A stretch of 64,000 nucleotides of DNA from an uncultured Pseudomonadota bacterium (GTDB taxonomy: Bacteria > Pseudomonadota > Gammaproteobacteria > Burkholderiales > Rhodocyclaceae), in assembly GCA_903870055.1 (NCBI GenBank), contig CAIQBG010000015.1, positions 1-64,000 on the forward strand, in the 5' to 3' direction. The position numbers were made by a program, and so were the translations under genes. Under the pieces are notes generated by a model. It was not told where the DNA came from. It did no database searches and was given only the letters and a program-made list of their open reading frames with translations. Shown here piece after piece: positions 36,477 to 45,764 of the stretch. Positions within the stretch are counted from its first letter, which is position 1; every line of letters begins with the position of its first letter.

Positions 36477-37592
36477 CTAATCTTTCCAGATCCGGGGGAC
36501 TCGGGATGCCAGCGCACAGAAAAGCTCGTAAGCAATCGTGCCGGCGGCATCAGCCACCTCATCCGCGGACAAACCGTCACCCCAGAGCGTAACAGGTGAG
36601 CCGACATCTGCATCGGGAATGTCGCTCAGGTCGCAACAGAGCATATCCATCGAAATACGACCCAGCACCTGGGTGCGTGTGCCGTTAACCAGAATAGGCG
36701 CCTTGCCACTGGCATGACGCGGGTAACCGTCAGCGTAACCGCAGGCAACAATGCCAATCGTCATTGGACGTTCAGCGACAAAGGTACCGCCATAGCCCAC
36801 GCGTTCACCTGCTTTTAAATGCTGGATGGCGATGATGGCACTTTTCAGTGTCATTACGGGTAGCAAATCAAGGGCAATAGCCGTTCTGGCAGCATCTGAT
36901 GCGCCCCAGGGCGAAGATCCGTAAAGCATGATGCCGGGACGTGTAATGTCGCCCAGCCGTGTTCTTTCACAAGGCCCTACCAGCAAGGCAGCCGAATTGG
37001 CAAAACATAGCGGCGCACCATGTACCTCTGGCCAGGCCTTTACCAGACGTTCGAGCTGCCAGGCGGTGCCACGATCAATATCGGCATCGGCGAAATGGGT
37101 CATCACCGTAATGCTGCGAACGGCGTCCAGTGTCTTAAGGCGCTGATAGGCCGTCGCAGCCTCCACCGCGGGAATGCCCAGACGGTTCATGCCCGTATTG
37201 ATCTTGAGAAATACATCAATGGGTTCAGCCAATCTGGCAATGGCCAGTGCTTCGATCTGATCGGACCGGTGAACCACGGTGCTTAAACCCAGCTGGCTGA
37301 ATACCTGCAGTTCTTCCGGGTTAAAAAAACCTTCGAGCATGAGAATTGGCTGTTTAAAGCCTTGCTCCCGCAGCAATCTGGCGGCAGACAGCTCAAGAAT
37401 GGCAAAACCATCCACATCAGGAGCAATTCTCTGAGCGATATCTACCAGCCCATGGCCATAGGCATCTGCCTTAATGACCGCATAGATCTTGCCGCCTGTA
37501 GATACCAGGGCTTTCGCCCGCTTGACGTTATGACGCAGCGCCTTGCCGGAAAATTCGGCAACAATCGGGCGTGGATGAGCGCGAGAATTCAT
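36477..37592 (-). CDS. alr: Alanine racemase
   Basis: 371 residues, fold type III. The PLP lysine lies in AVIKADAYGHGL. The C-terminal beta domain has the catalytic Tyr in ERVGYGGTFVAERPMTIGIV and ISMDMLCCDLSD. It converts L- to D-alanine for peptidoglycan. It is the first gene of the alr-radA-ygiQ set, divergent from lplT across 113 bp. Confidence 0.96.
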   Translation of the reverse strand: MNSRAHPRPIVAEFSGKALRHNVKRAKALVSTGGKIYAVIKADAYGHGLVDIAQRIAPDVDGFAILELSAARLLREQGFKQPILMLEGFFNPEELQVFSQLGLSTVVHRSDQIEALAIARLAEPIDVFLKINTGMNRLGIPAVEAATAYQRLKTLDAVRSITVMTHFADADIDRGTAWQLERLVKAWPEVHGAPLCFANSAALLVGPCERTRLGDITRPGIMLYGSSPWGASDAARTAIALDLLPVMTLKSAIIAIQHLKAGERVGYGGTFVAERPMTIGIVACGYADGYPRHASGKAPILVNGTRTQVLGRISMDMLCCDLSDIPDADVGSPVTLWGDGLSADEVADAAGTIAYELFCALASRVPRIWKD

Positions 37593-37705
37593 GATTACCG
37601 GATTCTACCTGCTCTATCCTTGCCCCGAGGGTGTTCGTTGCGGCGCACAATCGAATGTCATGATATTCATGCTATAAAGCGGTCTGATTTTTACAGGCGA
37701 GAAGC

Positions 37706-38971
37706 ATGCCATTTGGGTTCTACATCATCATGGCAGCGCAGTTTTTTTCAGCGCTGGCAGATAACGCTCTACTGATCGCAGCCATCTTTGCACTTCACGA
37801 GATGCAATCCCCGCTGTGGTTCGACCCGATGTTAAAACTCTTATTCACAGTTTCTTACGTCATTCTTGCCGGGTTTGTCGGGGCTTTTGCCGACTCCATG
37901 CCCAAAGGCAAGGTGATGCTGATTTCCAATACCATTAAGATTGCTGGCTGCCTCATGATCTTTCTGGGGGCACATCCATTACTGGGTTATGCCGTGGTCG
38001 GTCTGGGTGCAGCAACCTATTCCCCTGCAAAATACGGCATTCTCACTGAATTGCTGCCGCATCGCCTGCTGGTTGTGGCCAATGGGTGGATCGAGGGGCT
38101 AACCGTCCTTGCCATTATTCTAGGCACGGTGGCCGGTGGTGCCATGATTAACCCGCATATTGCATCTGCCCTGCTCAGCTTTGACATGCCGGTGATTGAG
38201 ACACCGATCGATTCGATTCTGGAAGTGTCATTGATCATCATTACGGGCATCTATCTGCTTGCCGCACTGTTCAACCTCTACATCCCAGACACTAAAGTGG
38301 ACCATGTGCCCCTGTCTTTGAAGCCAGCGCACCTATTCCATGAATTCAACCATTGCCTGAAGCTGCTCTGGCGTGACAAGCTCGGCCAGATTTCCCTGGC
38401 CACGACGACACTCTTTTGGGGCGCAGGCGCCACCCTACAGTTCATCGTCATCCGTTGGGCTGCCGATGCACTTGGCTACGATCTGGGCAAAGCATCCATG
38501 CTGCAAGGCGTTACCGCCATCGGTGTTGCCGTTGGCGCTGCCATGGCTGCCCGCATGATTACCCTGCGCAAATCGGTACGCGTTATCCCGATGGGTATCG
38601 CCATGGGCTTCGTGGTCATGCTGATGAACTTTGCAACTAATTTGTGGACGGCCGTGCCCCTGCTGATTCTGATTGGTGCCCTCTCCGGTTTCTTCGTCGT
38701 CCCCATGAACGCCCTGCTCCAGCATCGTGGCCATATTCTGATGGGCGCTGGCCACTCGATTGCCGTTCAGAACTTCAATGAAAACCTGGCAATTCTCGTT
38801 ATGACTGGCCTTTACGCCGTACTAATCTGGGCAGACTGCAGCATTTACACCGTCATTGTGTCGTTTGGCTTATTTGTTGCGGGTGCAATGTATCTGGTTA
38901 AGCGCCGTTTTGAGGCCAATCAGCGGATACGTGATGATGCCAGCCACCTGGATGACTGTACGTCGCATTAA
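37706..38971 (+). CDS. lplT: Lysophospholipid transporter LplT (MFS)
   Basis: 421 residues, twelve-helix MFS protein. The N-terminus FYIIMAAQFFSALADNALLI is characteristic of LplT, which flips lyso-phosphatidylethanolamine inward for re-acylation. The partner acyltransferase (aas) is not adjacent. The stop overlaps the convergent glycosylase stop by 3-4 bases (CATTAAA). The start follows GGCGAGAAGC. Confidence 0.92.
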   Translation: MPFGFYIIMAAQFFSALADNALLIAAIFALHEMQSPLWFDPMLKLLFTVSYVILAGFVGAFADSMPKGKVMLISNTIKIAGCLMIFLGAHPLLGYAVVGLGAATYSPAKYGILTELLPHRLLVVANGWIEGLTVLAIILGTVAGGAMINPHIASALLSFDMPVIETPIDSILEVSLIIITGIYLLAALFNLYIPDTKVDHVPLSLKPAHLFHEFNHCLKLLWRDKLGQISLATTTLFWGAGATLQFIVIRWAADALGYDLGKASMLQGVTAIGVAVGAAMAARMITLRKSVRVIPMGIAMGFVVMLMNFATNLWTAVPLLILIGALSGFFVVPMNALLQHRGHILMGAGHSIAVQNFNENLAILVMTGLYAVLIWADCSIYTVIVSFGLFVAGAMYLVKRRFEANQRIRDDASHLDDCTSH

Positions 38972-39666
38972 ACCTCTAGCGATTGCCTTGCCAGCAACAG
39001 ATCCTGCCAAGCTTTCCACTTCTCGGCAGGTTCTCTGAGCAAATAGGCCGGATGGTAAGAAACAACCACCGGTATTTTGCGGTCACCCAGCTGACGATAG
39101 TGAACGGTGCCCCGCATGCTCTGAATAGAGGCTTCGTGGCCTAAAACGGCATACGCGGCTGGTCGGCCAAGCGCCAGTATGACTTTGGGTTGAATCTGTT
39201 CAATCTGCTGGCTCAGAAAACCGTTACAGGCATCAATTTCAGCTGCTTCAGGCGTCCGGTTATCTTCGGGGCGGCATTTAACCGCGTTGGTCAGATAAAC
39301 GCCTTTATCACGTTTAAGCCCGAGCGCCGCCAGCATGGCATCGAGCAACTTACCGGACTGGCCCGCAAAAGGTAGGCCGGCCATATCCTCTTCCGCACCT
39401 GGAGCTTCCCCGATGAGCAACCAGTCGGCCTGGTGATCACCCGATCCCGGCACGGCCTGTTTGCGGCTACGAGACAGCGTACAGTTTTTACAGGAACGGA
39501 TATTTCGATCCAGAGAAGTCCAATCAGCGGTTTTTTCCACGACTGCTATGGAAGGCTGAAGCGCTAGTTCTTGCGCGGGCTGTGGCGTATCAACAATCCA
39601 GAAGGGATCAACACCGAGGGCCTCAAGCCACTGGGTCTGCGTCAACTCACGACGAACTGCGCTCAT
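38968..39666 (-). CDS. Uracil-DNA glycosylase, family 4 (Fe-S type)
   Basis: 232 residues. Cluster Cys are visible in CKNCTLSRSRKQAVPGSGD, and the uracil pocket in IGEAPGAEEDMAGLPFAGQS, with the later motif SYHPAYLLREP. It removes uracil from DNA. Family-4 enzymes use a 4Fe-4S cluster for structure. The N-terminal 60 residues are variable, as in relatives. It is the last gene of the ispD-ispF-tsaB-rimI-udg leftward set. It overlaps rimI by 4 bp. Confidence 0.92.
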   Translation of the reverse strand: MSAVRRELTQTQWLEALGVDPFWIVDTPQPAQELALQPSIAVVEKTADWTSLDRNIRSCKNCTLSRSRKQAVPGSGDHQADWLLIGEAPGAEEDMAGLPFAGQSGKLLDAMLAALGLKRDKGVYLTNAVKCRPEDNRTPEAAEIDACNGFLSQQIEQIQPKVILALGRPAAYAVLGHEASIQSMRGTVHYRQLGDRKIPVVVSYHPAYLLREPAEKWKAWQDLLLARQSLEV

Positions 39667-40154
39667 GGCTGAGCTTCCCCCAGACTCAGGCTCATCAGCA
39701 AGGCATGCTCACGACCGGCAGGACGCAGCATCAAAGGGTCAGCCGGAATTGGATAGTAGTTCTTGCGCATGCCGCCTATTTTAAAGCCCATTTGCTCATA
39801 GAGGCGGATCGCGCCCTGGTTGCTTTCGCGTACTTCAAGAAATATCTGCCCAGCATGACGTTGTTGCGCACCGGCCAGCACCTCCTGCATCAGCAGTTTT
39901 CCTAGCCCCTGTCGCGTCAGATCTGGCCGCACGGTGATGGTAAGCAACTCTTCATCATCCCCCGCGGTCATTGTGACGCAATACCCTAAAACCAGCCCTG
40001 CCGCATCCTTCAGTACGCGGCAATGCCAGCCATAGCGCAATGCATCAGCAAAACTCTGTGCAGACCAGGGAACCTGATTTTGTAACGATTCAATCTCGGC
40101 AACCCGCGGGATATCCGCTTCGTCCATCGGGTGAATCCTTGGCGTCATGGTCAA
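39663..40154 (-). CDS. rimI: Ribosomal-protein alanine N-acetyltransferase RimI
   Basis: 163 residues, GNAT fold. The acetyl-CoA pyrophosphate loop is VRPDLTRQGLGKLLMQEV, followed by FLEVRESNQGAIRLYEQMGF, the strong RimI signature. It acetylates the N-terminus of ribosomal protein S18. It is directly after tsaB, the usual pairing. Confidence 0.94.
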   Translation of the reverse strand: MTMTPRIHPMDEADIPRVAEIESLQNQVPWSAQSFADALRYGWHCRVLKDAAGLVLGYCVTMTAGDDEELLTITVRPDLTRQGLGKLLMQEVLAGAQQRHAGQIFLEVRESNQGAIRLYEQMGFKIGGMRKNYYPIPADPLMLRPAGREHALLMSLSLGEAQP

Positions 40155-40889
40155 TTAAAGGCTTTCGCCTGAAGCGCGCTCTGCCGTAGTGAGTGCCACT
40201 CGATCACGTACATACACGGGAATGGCATCTGCCGGATCAGTCAGTTGCCCCGAGGCAAATCGAACCGCGCCTAGGCGCACGAGCGCCTCTGCCGTAGGGT
40301 AACGAACACAGGTATCAACCACATCCTGCTGATTCAACCAGGTTTTAACGGCCGGGTATTCGTCGATCCCTGTTCCCGTTGCTGCATAAGGCTCAGACAG
40401 CATAGGTAGTTGGTCGAGACTGTCCGGATTTACCAGGCAGGCTTCAAACAAAGCGCACCAGCCCGTCTCTGTAAGTGCCCATCCACCTGCGTAAACCTGG
40501 TTCATACGAGCATCGAGCAGCGTTAGCAGCGTCGTCATTCCCGTCTGCTCGCGCGTTGCCTCGGCCAGAACTTCTAGCGATGACACCGGAATCACTGGTT
40601 TAACCAATGCAACTGCCAGGCCCTGCGCCAGCGCTGCAGAAACACGCAACCCGGTAAACATGCCCGGCCCTGCATCAAACACAATCGCATCCAGGCTATC
40701 CAACGTCCAACCTAGCGTGTTCAAAGCATCTCGTACTGCCGGCAACAGGGTTTCCGCATGAGGCTGCCCTGCCGGGCAATTGAAGACATGACAGCTCGTC
40801 GTGGACGCTTTAAACGACACCACATCGCCAGACCAGAGCGCAAATGCGCCGCGATCCGTGGCGGTTTCCAGGCTGAGTAGTCTTAACAT
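40155..40889 (-). CDS. tsaB: tRNA threonylcarbamoyladenosine biosynthesis protein TsaB
   Basis: 244 residues. The ASKHA-fold start LRLLSLETATDRGAFALWSG and VFDAGPGMFTGLRVSAALAQ are typical of TsaB, the non-catalytic partner of TsaD in making t6A37 of ANN-decoding tRNAs. One base separates it from rimI; 9 bp separate it from ispF. Confidence 0.94.
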   Translation of the reverse strand: MLRLLSLETATDRGAFALWSGDVVSFKASTTSCHVFNCPAGQPHAETLLPAVRDALNTLGWTLDSLDAIVFDAGPGMFTGLRVSAALAQGLAVALVKPVIPVSSLEVLAEATREQTGMTTLLTLLDARMNQVYAGGWALTETGWCALFEACLVNPDSLDQLPMLSEPYAATGTGIDEYPAVKTWLNQQDVVDTCVRYPTAEALVRLGAVRFASGQLTDPADAIPVYVRDRVALTTAERASGESL

Positions 40890-40898
40890 CTAACGGAA

Positions 40899-41408
40899 TT
40901 AGTGATCGTCATGATCATGGTCTTCTTCATCCGCCAGCTCGCCCAGCAGCACAACTGCCTGAGCAATGATGGCCTCTTTACGACCCACTGCATCCAGATG
41001 CTCGTTCGTCTTGGCTTTAACGTTGATATCTTTTTCCGGCAAACCCAGATCGGCAGCAATATTGGCAATCATGGCAGGCACATGGGCAGATAGCTTGGGG
41101 CTTTGTGCGATCACCGTACTATCGATATTGAGAATGCCATAACCGGCAGCTTCAACCCGTTTCATGGTTTCACGCAATAAGGCACGCGAGTCGGCGCCAG
41201 CAAATGCCGGATCAGTATCGGGAAAGTGGAAACCGATATCACGTAACGCAGCGCCACCGAACAAGGCATCGATAACGGCATGTAGCAAGACGTCAGCATC
41301 AGAATGTCCCGCAAGGCCATGCGTATGGGGAATAGTGACGCCACCGATAATCAGTGGGCGGTCGGGTACCAGCGCGTGGATATCGTAGCCTTGGCCAATG
41401 CGAATCAT
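40899..41408 (-). CDS. ispF: 2-C-methyl-D-erythritol 2,4-cyclodiphosphate synthase
   Basis: 169 residues. Zn-binding motif [11 protein letters not shown] (Asp, His) and [16 protein letters not shown] are present, with [18 protein letters not shown] and [17 protein letters not shown] later. It makes MEcPP in the MEP isoprenoid pathway. The C-terminus carries an extra acidic, His-rich tail ([10 protein letters not shown]) that typical 157-160-residue IspF proteins lack. It lies 16 bp after ispD, the preceding pathway gene. Confidence 0.96.
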   Translation of the reverse strand: MIRIGQGYDIHALVPDRPLIIGGVTIPHTHGLAGHSDADVLLHAVIDALFGGAALRDIGFHFPDTDPAFAGADSRALLRETMKRVEAAGYGILNIDSTVIAQSPKLSAHVPAMIANIAADLGLPEKDINVKAKTNEHLDAVGRKEAIIAQAVVLLGELADEEDHDHDDH

Positions 41409-41424
41409 AGAAATGCTCTTTTAG

Positions 41425-42138
41425 TCAGGAGTTATTACGGTTGCTGTTGATAATGGCTGCAGCCAACGGCAGATCAGCGGGATAAGTCACTTTAAGATTG
41501 GATAGGCTACCCGGAATCAACTTCGGCGCATGACCCAATGCCTCAATAGCAGCGGATTCATCCGTCGCTAAGGCCAGGTCGACTGCACCAAGAGCTTTTT
41601 GCAGGAGTTTCAGTCGAAACATCTGCGGTGTTTGAGCCTGCCAGAGCTGACTGCGATCCACCGTTGCCGCTACACGATCGTCGCTATCACTCCGCTTCAC
41701 CGTATCTGCCACAGGAATTGCCAGCAAACCACCTACCGGATCATCGGTCAGAGAAGAGATCAGCGCATCAATTTGCAAAACTGAAAGACAGGGTCGAGCC
41801 GCATCATGAACGAGAACCCAATCATCGCAATTAACATTAGGTTGTTGCTTCAACCAATTGATTCCGTTGAGAACGCTTTCGGCTCTGCTAGCACCACCAA
41901 TACGGATAATCGATACACGATCCATGCTATCAGCAGGCATACAGTCTGCGCACCAATCACGGTCCTCTGGTGAAAGAACAACCACAACGCGTGCTATACG
42001 CGCATCAGCAAGCAAGGCTTCAACGGTATACCGGATTAACGGCAGTCCGTTAATCTTTAGATATTGCTTGGGTAGCGGCGCACCAAAACGGCTCCCGGAA
42101 CCAGCGGCAGGAATCACGGCGAAGTATTGAGAAGACAT
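41425..42138 (-). CDS. ispD: 2-C-methyl-D-erythritol 4-phosphate cytidylyltransferase
   Basis: 237 residues. The nucleotide-binding motif YFAVIPAAGSGSRFGAPLPK and the later VLVHDAARPCLS are diagnostic. It forms CDP-ME in the MEP pathway and heads the ispD-ispF-tsaB-rimI-udg gene row. On the minus strand a TATAAT box at 42150-42145 lies only 6 bases before the ATG, so transcription might begin at the start codon itself. It is divergent from mfd across 65 bp. Confidence 0.96.
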   Translation of the reverse strand: MSSQYFAVIPAAGSGSRFGAPLPKQYLKINGLPLIRYTVEALLADARIARVVVVLSPEDRDWCADCMPADSMDRVSIIRIGGASRAESVLNGINWLKQQPNVNCDDWVLVHDAARPCLSVLQIDALISSLTDDPVGGLLAIPVADTVKRSDSDDRVAATVDRSQLWQAQTPQMFRLKLLQKALGAVDLALATDESAAIEALGHAPKLIPGSLSNLKVTYPADLPLAAAIINSNRNNS

Positions 42139-42203
42139 CCCCGAATTATACCGGTCGCCTATAATCTCGGCCTCTGCTTTGTTTTAGTTGCCCACTAGGC
42201 CTT
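42139..42203. promoter_or_regulatory. Divergent ispD / mfd promoter region
   Basis: Plus-strand TATAAT at 42160-42165 can serve mfd (38 bp before its ATG). Minus-strand TATAAT at 42150-42145 can serve ispD. Neither has a clear -35. Confidence 0.5.
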
Positions 42204-45200
42204 ATGCCCCAGGATTCCACCTCCCGTTCTGATATGAACACCCAGTTACCGGCACTCCCTCAGGGCGTTTTGCCAGAGCGTTTGCCGGACGTTGGGCATC
42301 GGCACACCATCCGGGGCGTTGCCACCGGAGCACAAAGCCTATTAATTGCCGAACTGGCCCGCAAAAAGACCCAGTCGCTGCTTGTGGTATTTACTGCAGA
42401 TGCACTAGAGCGCCAGCGACTATTTGAAGAACTGCAGTGGCTCATCCCGGATGCCCGAATCCGACAGTTTCCCGATTGGGAAACCCTACCCTACGACCCG
42501 TTTTCACCGCACCACGATCTGATCTCGGAACGTCTTGCTACGCTATCCGCGTTGCAACGTGGCGAGTGTGACATTCTTCTGGCCTCAGTCCAGACGGCAC
42601 TTCACCGTCTACCACCACCGGCATTCCTAGCCGCGCACTCATTCAGTTTCAGCCAGAAGCAGGCACTCGATGAGCCTGCTTTGCGTGCCCAATTGGCGCT
42701 CGCCGGTTATCAGGCAGTCACCAACGTCATCTCGCAAGGCGAATTCTCTATCCGGGGCGGATTAATTGATCTATTCCCCATGGGCAGCATGCTGCCTTTC
42801 CGTCTGGATCTATTCGACAAGGAAATCGAGAGCATCAAAACTTTTGATGTCGATACCCAGCGTACGCTTTTCCCGGTCCCAGAAATCCAGTTACTTCCTG
42901 CGCGTGAATTTCCTACCGATGACCGCAGCCGCACCCTATTCCGTCAGCGATTCCGTGAAGTGTTCGAAGGTGATCCAGCCAAAACAGGCGTCTATCGAGA
43001 TGTCTCGCAGGGCACGCTCCCTGCCGGGATCGAGTACTACCTTCCCCTGTTCTTTGAAGACAACGAAACCGCGACTTTGATCGATTATCTGGACGGTCCG
43101 ACGGCAGGGAATCCACCAATGGTGGTCTTCACGTCGGAACTGAGCACACCGATTCAGAGTTTCTGGCAGGAAGTCCGTTCGCGCTACACCTTTCATCAGG
43201 GTGAACGGGAGCGTCCACTGCTCCCCCCGGAATCTTTATTCCTCAATGAAGAAACCTTCTTCACAGAAATCCAGCACACACCACGCATACTGCTAGCCGC
43301 TGCTGAATCCGACGCTGAGCAATGTGCCTTCCTGGATATTCCGGCGATTGGTCTGGACCGTCGCCGCGAAGACCCGCTGGAAGCATTTCGTGCTTTCACG
43401 CAGCAGCACACCGGCAAAATCCTGGTCATGGCCGAAACACCCGGCCGCCGGGAAAGCATCCTGGCACTCCTGCAGGAAGGTAGCTTTGCCGTACATCCGA
43501 TTGAATCGCTTAGCGCCGCACTAGAGGCCGACGACAAACTGCAGCTGCTGACAGGGCCACTGCACCAGGGCTTTGCCATCCCCGGTCTGGCCATTGTTAC
43601 CGAAACAGAACTCTTTGCTGGCACGCCTCGTCGCAAGAAACAATCCCGTAAAAAGGCCAGCGCCGATAACTGGCTACGCGACCTTACCGAACTCCGGATC
43701 GGCGATCCGGTTGTGCATGAGACGCATGGCGTCGCTCGCTACCAGGGTTTAACCCACCTGGATCTAGGCGATGGCGACACCGAGTTTATGGTGCTGGAAT
43801 TCGCTAACGAAGCAAAGCTGTATGTGCCCGTTGCCCAAATGCACCTGATCAGCCGCTATTCAGGTGGTGATCCGGATCAGGCGCCGATTCATACGCTAGG
43901 GAGTGGCCAGTGGGAAAAGGCCAAGCGCAAAGCTGCACTGCAAGCACGCGATACGGCAGCAGAACTACTGGCGCTCTATGCAGCCCGTGCCTCGCGTCAG
44001 GGCCACGCCTTCCATTTCGATGAAAGTGACTACGAGCGCTTTGCCGATGGTTTCGGCTTTGAAGAAACCATCGATCAGGCAGTCGCGATAGATGCTGTCT
44101 TATCCGATATGCGTTCTGGCCAACCCATGGATCGACTGGTCTGTGGTGATGTAGGCTTTGGTAAAACTGAAGTGGCTTTGCGTGCGGCATTCGCCGCAGT
44201 CGCCGGTGGCAAACAGGTCGCCGTGCTATGCCCGACCACTCTGCTTTGTGAACAACATGCGGAAAACTTCCGTAACCGCTTTGCAGACTGGCCGGTTAAA
44301 GTTGTTGAGCTATCCCGCTTCCGGTCCGCCAAAGAAAGCCAGATAGCGCTCGATGAAATGGCCGATGGCCGTGCCGACATCGTTATCGGTACCCATCGCC
44401 TCATACAGAACGACATCAAGTTTTCTCGCCTGGGGCTTCTGATCATTGATGAAGAACACCGGTTTGGCGTCAAACAAAAAGAACAACTCAAGGCATTACG
44501 TGCCGAAGTGGATGTGCTGACGCTCACCGCTACGCCCATCCCTCGTACGCTGGCCATGTCACTGGAAGGTTTGCGTGACTTCTCCGTCATCGCTACCGCC
44601 CCGCAGAAACGTCTGGCCATCAAAACCTTCGTCCACAACCTCTCCGATGGCATCATCCGCGAAGCCATCCTGCGCGAACTCAATCGGGGCGGCCAGATTT
44701 ACTTCCTGCACAATGAAGTCGATACGATCGAGAACATGCGTGAGCGCCTGACTAAACTGGTGCCGGAAGCCAGTATCGTCATCGGTCACGGGCAGATGAA
44801 CGAGCGGGAGCTGGAACGTGTGATGCGCGACTTCACACAACAACGCGCCAATGTCCTGCTCTGTACGACCATTATTGAAACAGGGATTGATAACCCGCAC
44901 GCCAATACCATCCTGATCAACCGTGCCGATAAATTCGGCCTGGCGCAATTACACCAGCTGCGTGGTCGCGTCGGCCGTTCCCATCACCAGGCATACGCTT
45001 ACCTGATGGTTCAGGAAATGAAAGGCCTCACCAAGGCTGCCAAGCAACGGCTTGAAGCCATCCAGATGATGGAAGAGCTGGGGTCAGGCTTCTACCTGGC
45101 CATGCATGATCTGGAGATTCGTGGCGCCGGTGAGGTTCTGGGTGATTCGCAATCGGGCGAGATCCAGGAAGTGGGTTTTGCCTTATTCACCGAGATGCTT

Positions 45201-45734
45201 AATCGTGCGGTGAAAGCTATGAAGGCGGGCGAGACCCCCGACCTGAGCCAACCCCTCGGCATCGGCACCGAAATCAATCTGCACGTACCCGCGCTATTGC
45301 CAGATGCCTATTGCCCGGATGTGCACGAACGACTCAACCTCTACAAACGTCTGGCCAACAGTGATGATGCTGAAGAGCTAACGCTGATGCAGGAAGAATT
45401 GATTGACCGCTTTGGCAGCCTGCCCCCACAAGCCGAATCGCTTATGGCAACGCACCAGGTGCGCTTGCAGGCCAAGTACTGGGGTATGACCAAAGTAGAT
45501 ATGTCACAGGATCAGATCGTCATCCAGTTCGGGCCGCAAACACCGGCCGATCCGATGACCCTGCTCTGGCTTATCCAGAACCGGCGCGACCTTAAACTGG
45601 CCGGTCAGGATAGAATTATCCTTTCACGTCACATGCCTACCTTGTCCCTGCGCATTCAGGCTTTCCGCGAACTTTGCAGCACGCTGGAAAAACCACCTGC
45701 CGCACTGGCCAAAGCCAGCAACAAAAGTAAATAA
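42204..45734 (+). CDS. mfd: Transcription-repair coupling factor Mfd
   Basis: 1176 residues from the ATG at 42204; the next Met, at 42234, is closer to other Mfd N-termini. An N-terminal UvrB-like region, then the RNA-polymerase interaction domain (IGDPVVHETHGVARYQGL), then the translocase motor (Walker A CGDVGFGKTEVALRAAF; DEEHRFG box; TATPIPRTL) and the TRG motif and C-terminal autoinhibitory domain. It removes stalled RNA polymerase and recruits UvrA. No frame problems seen. Confidence 0.96.
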   Translation: MPQDSTSRSDMNTQLPALPQGVLPERLPDVGHRHTIRGVATGAQSLLIAELARKKTQSLLVVFTADALERQRLFEELQWLIPDARIRQFPDWETLPYDPFSPHHDLISERLATLSALQRGECDILLASVQTALHRLPPPAFLAAHSFSFSQKQALDEPALRAQLALAGYQAVTNVISQGEFSIRGGLIDLFPMGSMLPFRLDLFDKEIESIKTFDVDTQRTLFPVPEIQLLPAREFPTDDRSRTLFRQRFREVFEGDPAKTGVYRDVSQGTLPAGIEYYLPLFFEDNETATLIDYLDGPTAGNPPMVVFTSELSTPIQSFWQEVRSRYTFHQGERERPLLPPESLFLNEETFFTEIQHTPRILLAAAESDAEQCAFLDIPAIGLDRRREDPLEAFRAFTQQHTGKILVMAETPGRRESILALLQEGSFAVHPIESLSAALEADDKLQLLTGPLHQGFAIPGLAIVTETELFAGTPRRKKQSRKKASADNWLRDLTELRIGDPVVHETHGVARYQGLTHLDLGDGDTEFMVLEFANEAKLYVPVAQMHLISRYSGGDPDQAPIHTLGSGQWEKAKRKAALQARDTAAELLALYAARASRQGHAFHFDESDYERFADGFGFEETIDQAVAIDAVLSDMRSGQPMDRLVCGDVGFGKTEVALRAAFAAVAGGKQVAVLCPTTLLCEQHAENFRNRFADWPVKVVELSRFRSAKESQIALDEMADGRADIVIGTHRLIQNDIKFSRLGLLIIDEEHRFGVKQKEQLKALRAEVDVLTLTATPIPRTLAMSLEGLRDFSVIATAPQKRLAIKTFVHNLSDGIIREAILRELNRGGQIYFLHNEVDTIENMRERLTKLVPEASIVIGHGQMNERELERVMRDFTQQRANVLLCTTIIETGIDNPHANTILINRADKFGLAQLHQLRGRVGRSHHQAYAYLMVQEMKGLTKAAKQRLEAIQMMEELGSGFYLAMHDLEIRGAGEVLGDSQSGEIQEVGFALFTEMLNRAVKAMKAGETPDLSQPLGIGTEINLHVPALLPDAYCPDVHERLNLYKRLANSDDAEELTLMQEELIDRFGSLPPQAESLMATHQVRLQAKYWGMTKVDMSQDQIVIQFGPQTPADPMTLLWLIQNRRDLKLAGQDRIILSRHMPTLSLRIQAFRELCSTLEKPPAALAKASNKSK

Positions 45735-45764
45735 ACCAAATAACGCACGTCCGGAAATTCGATC

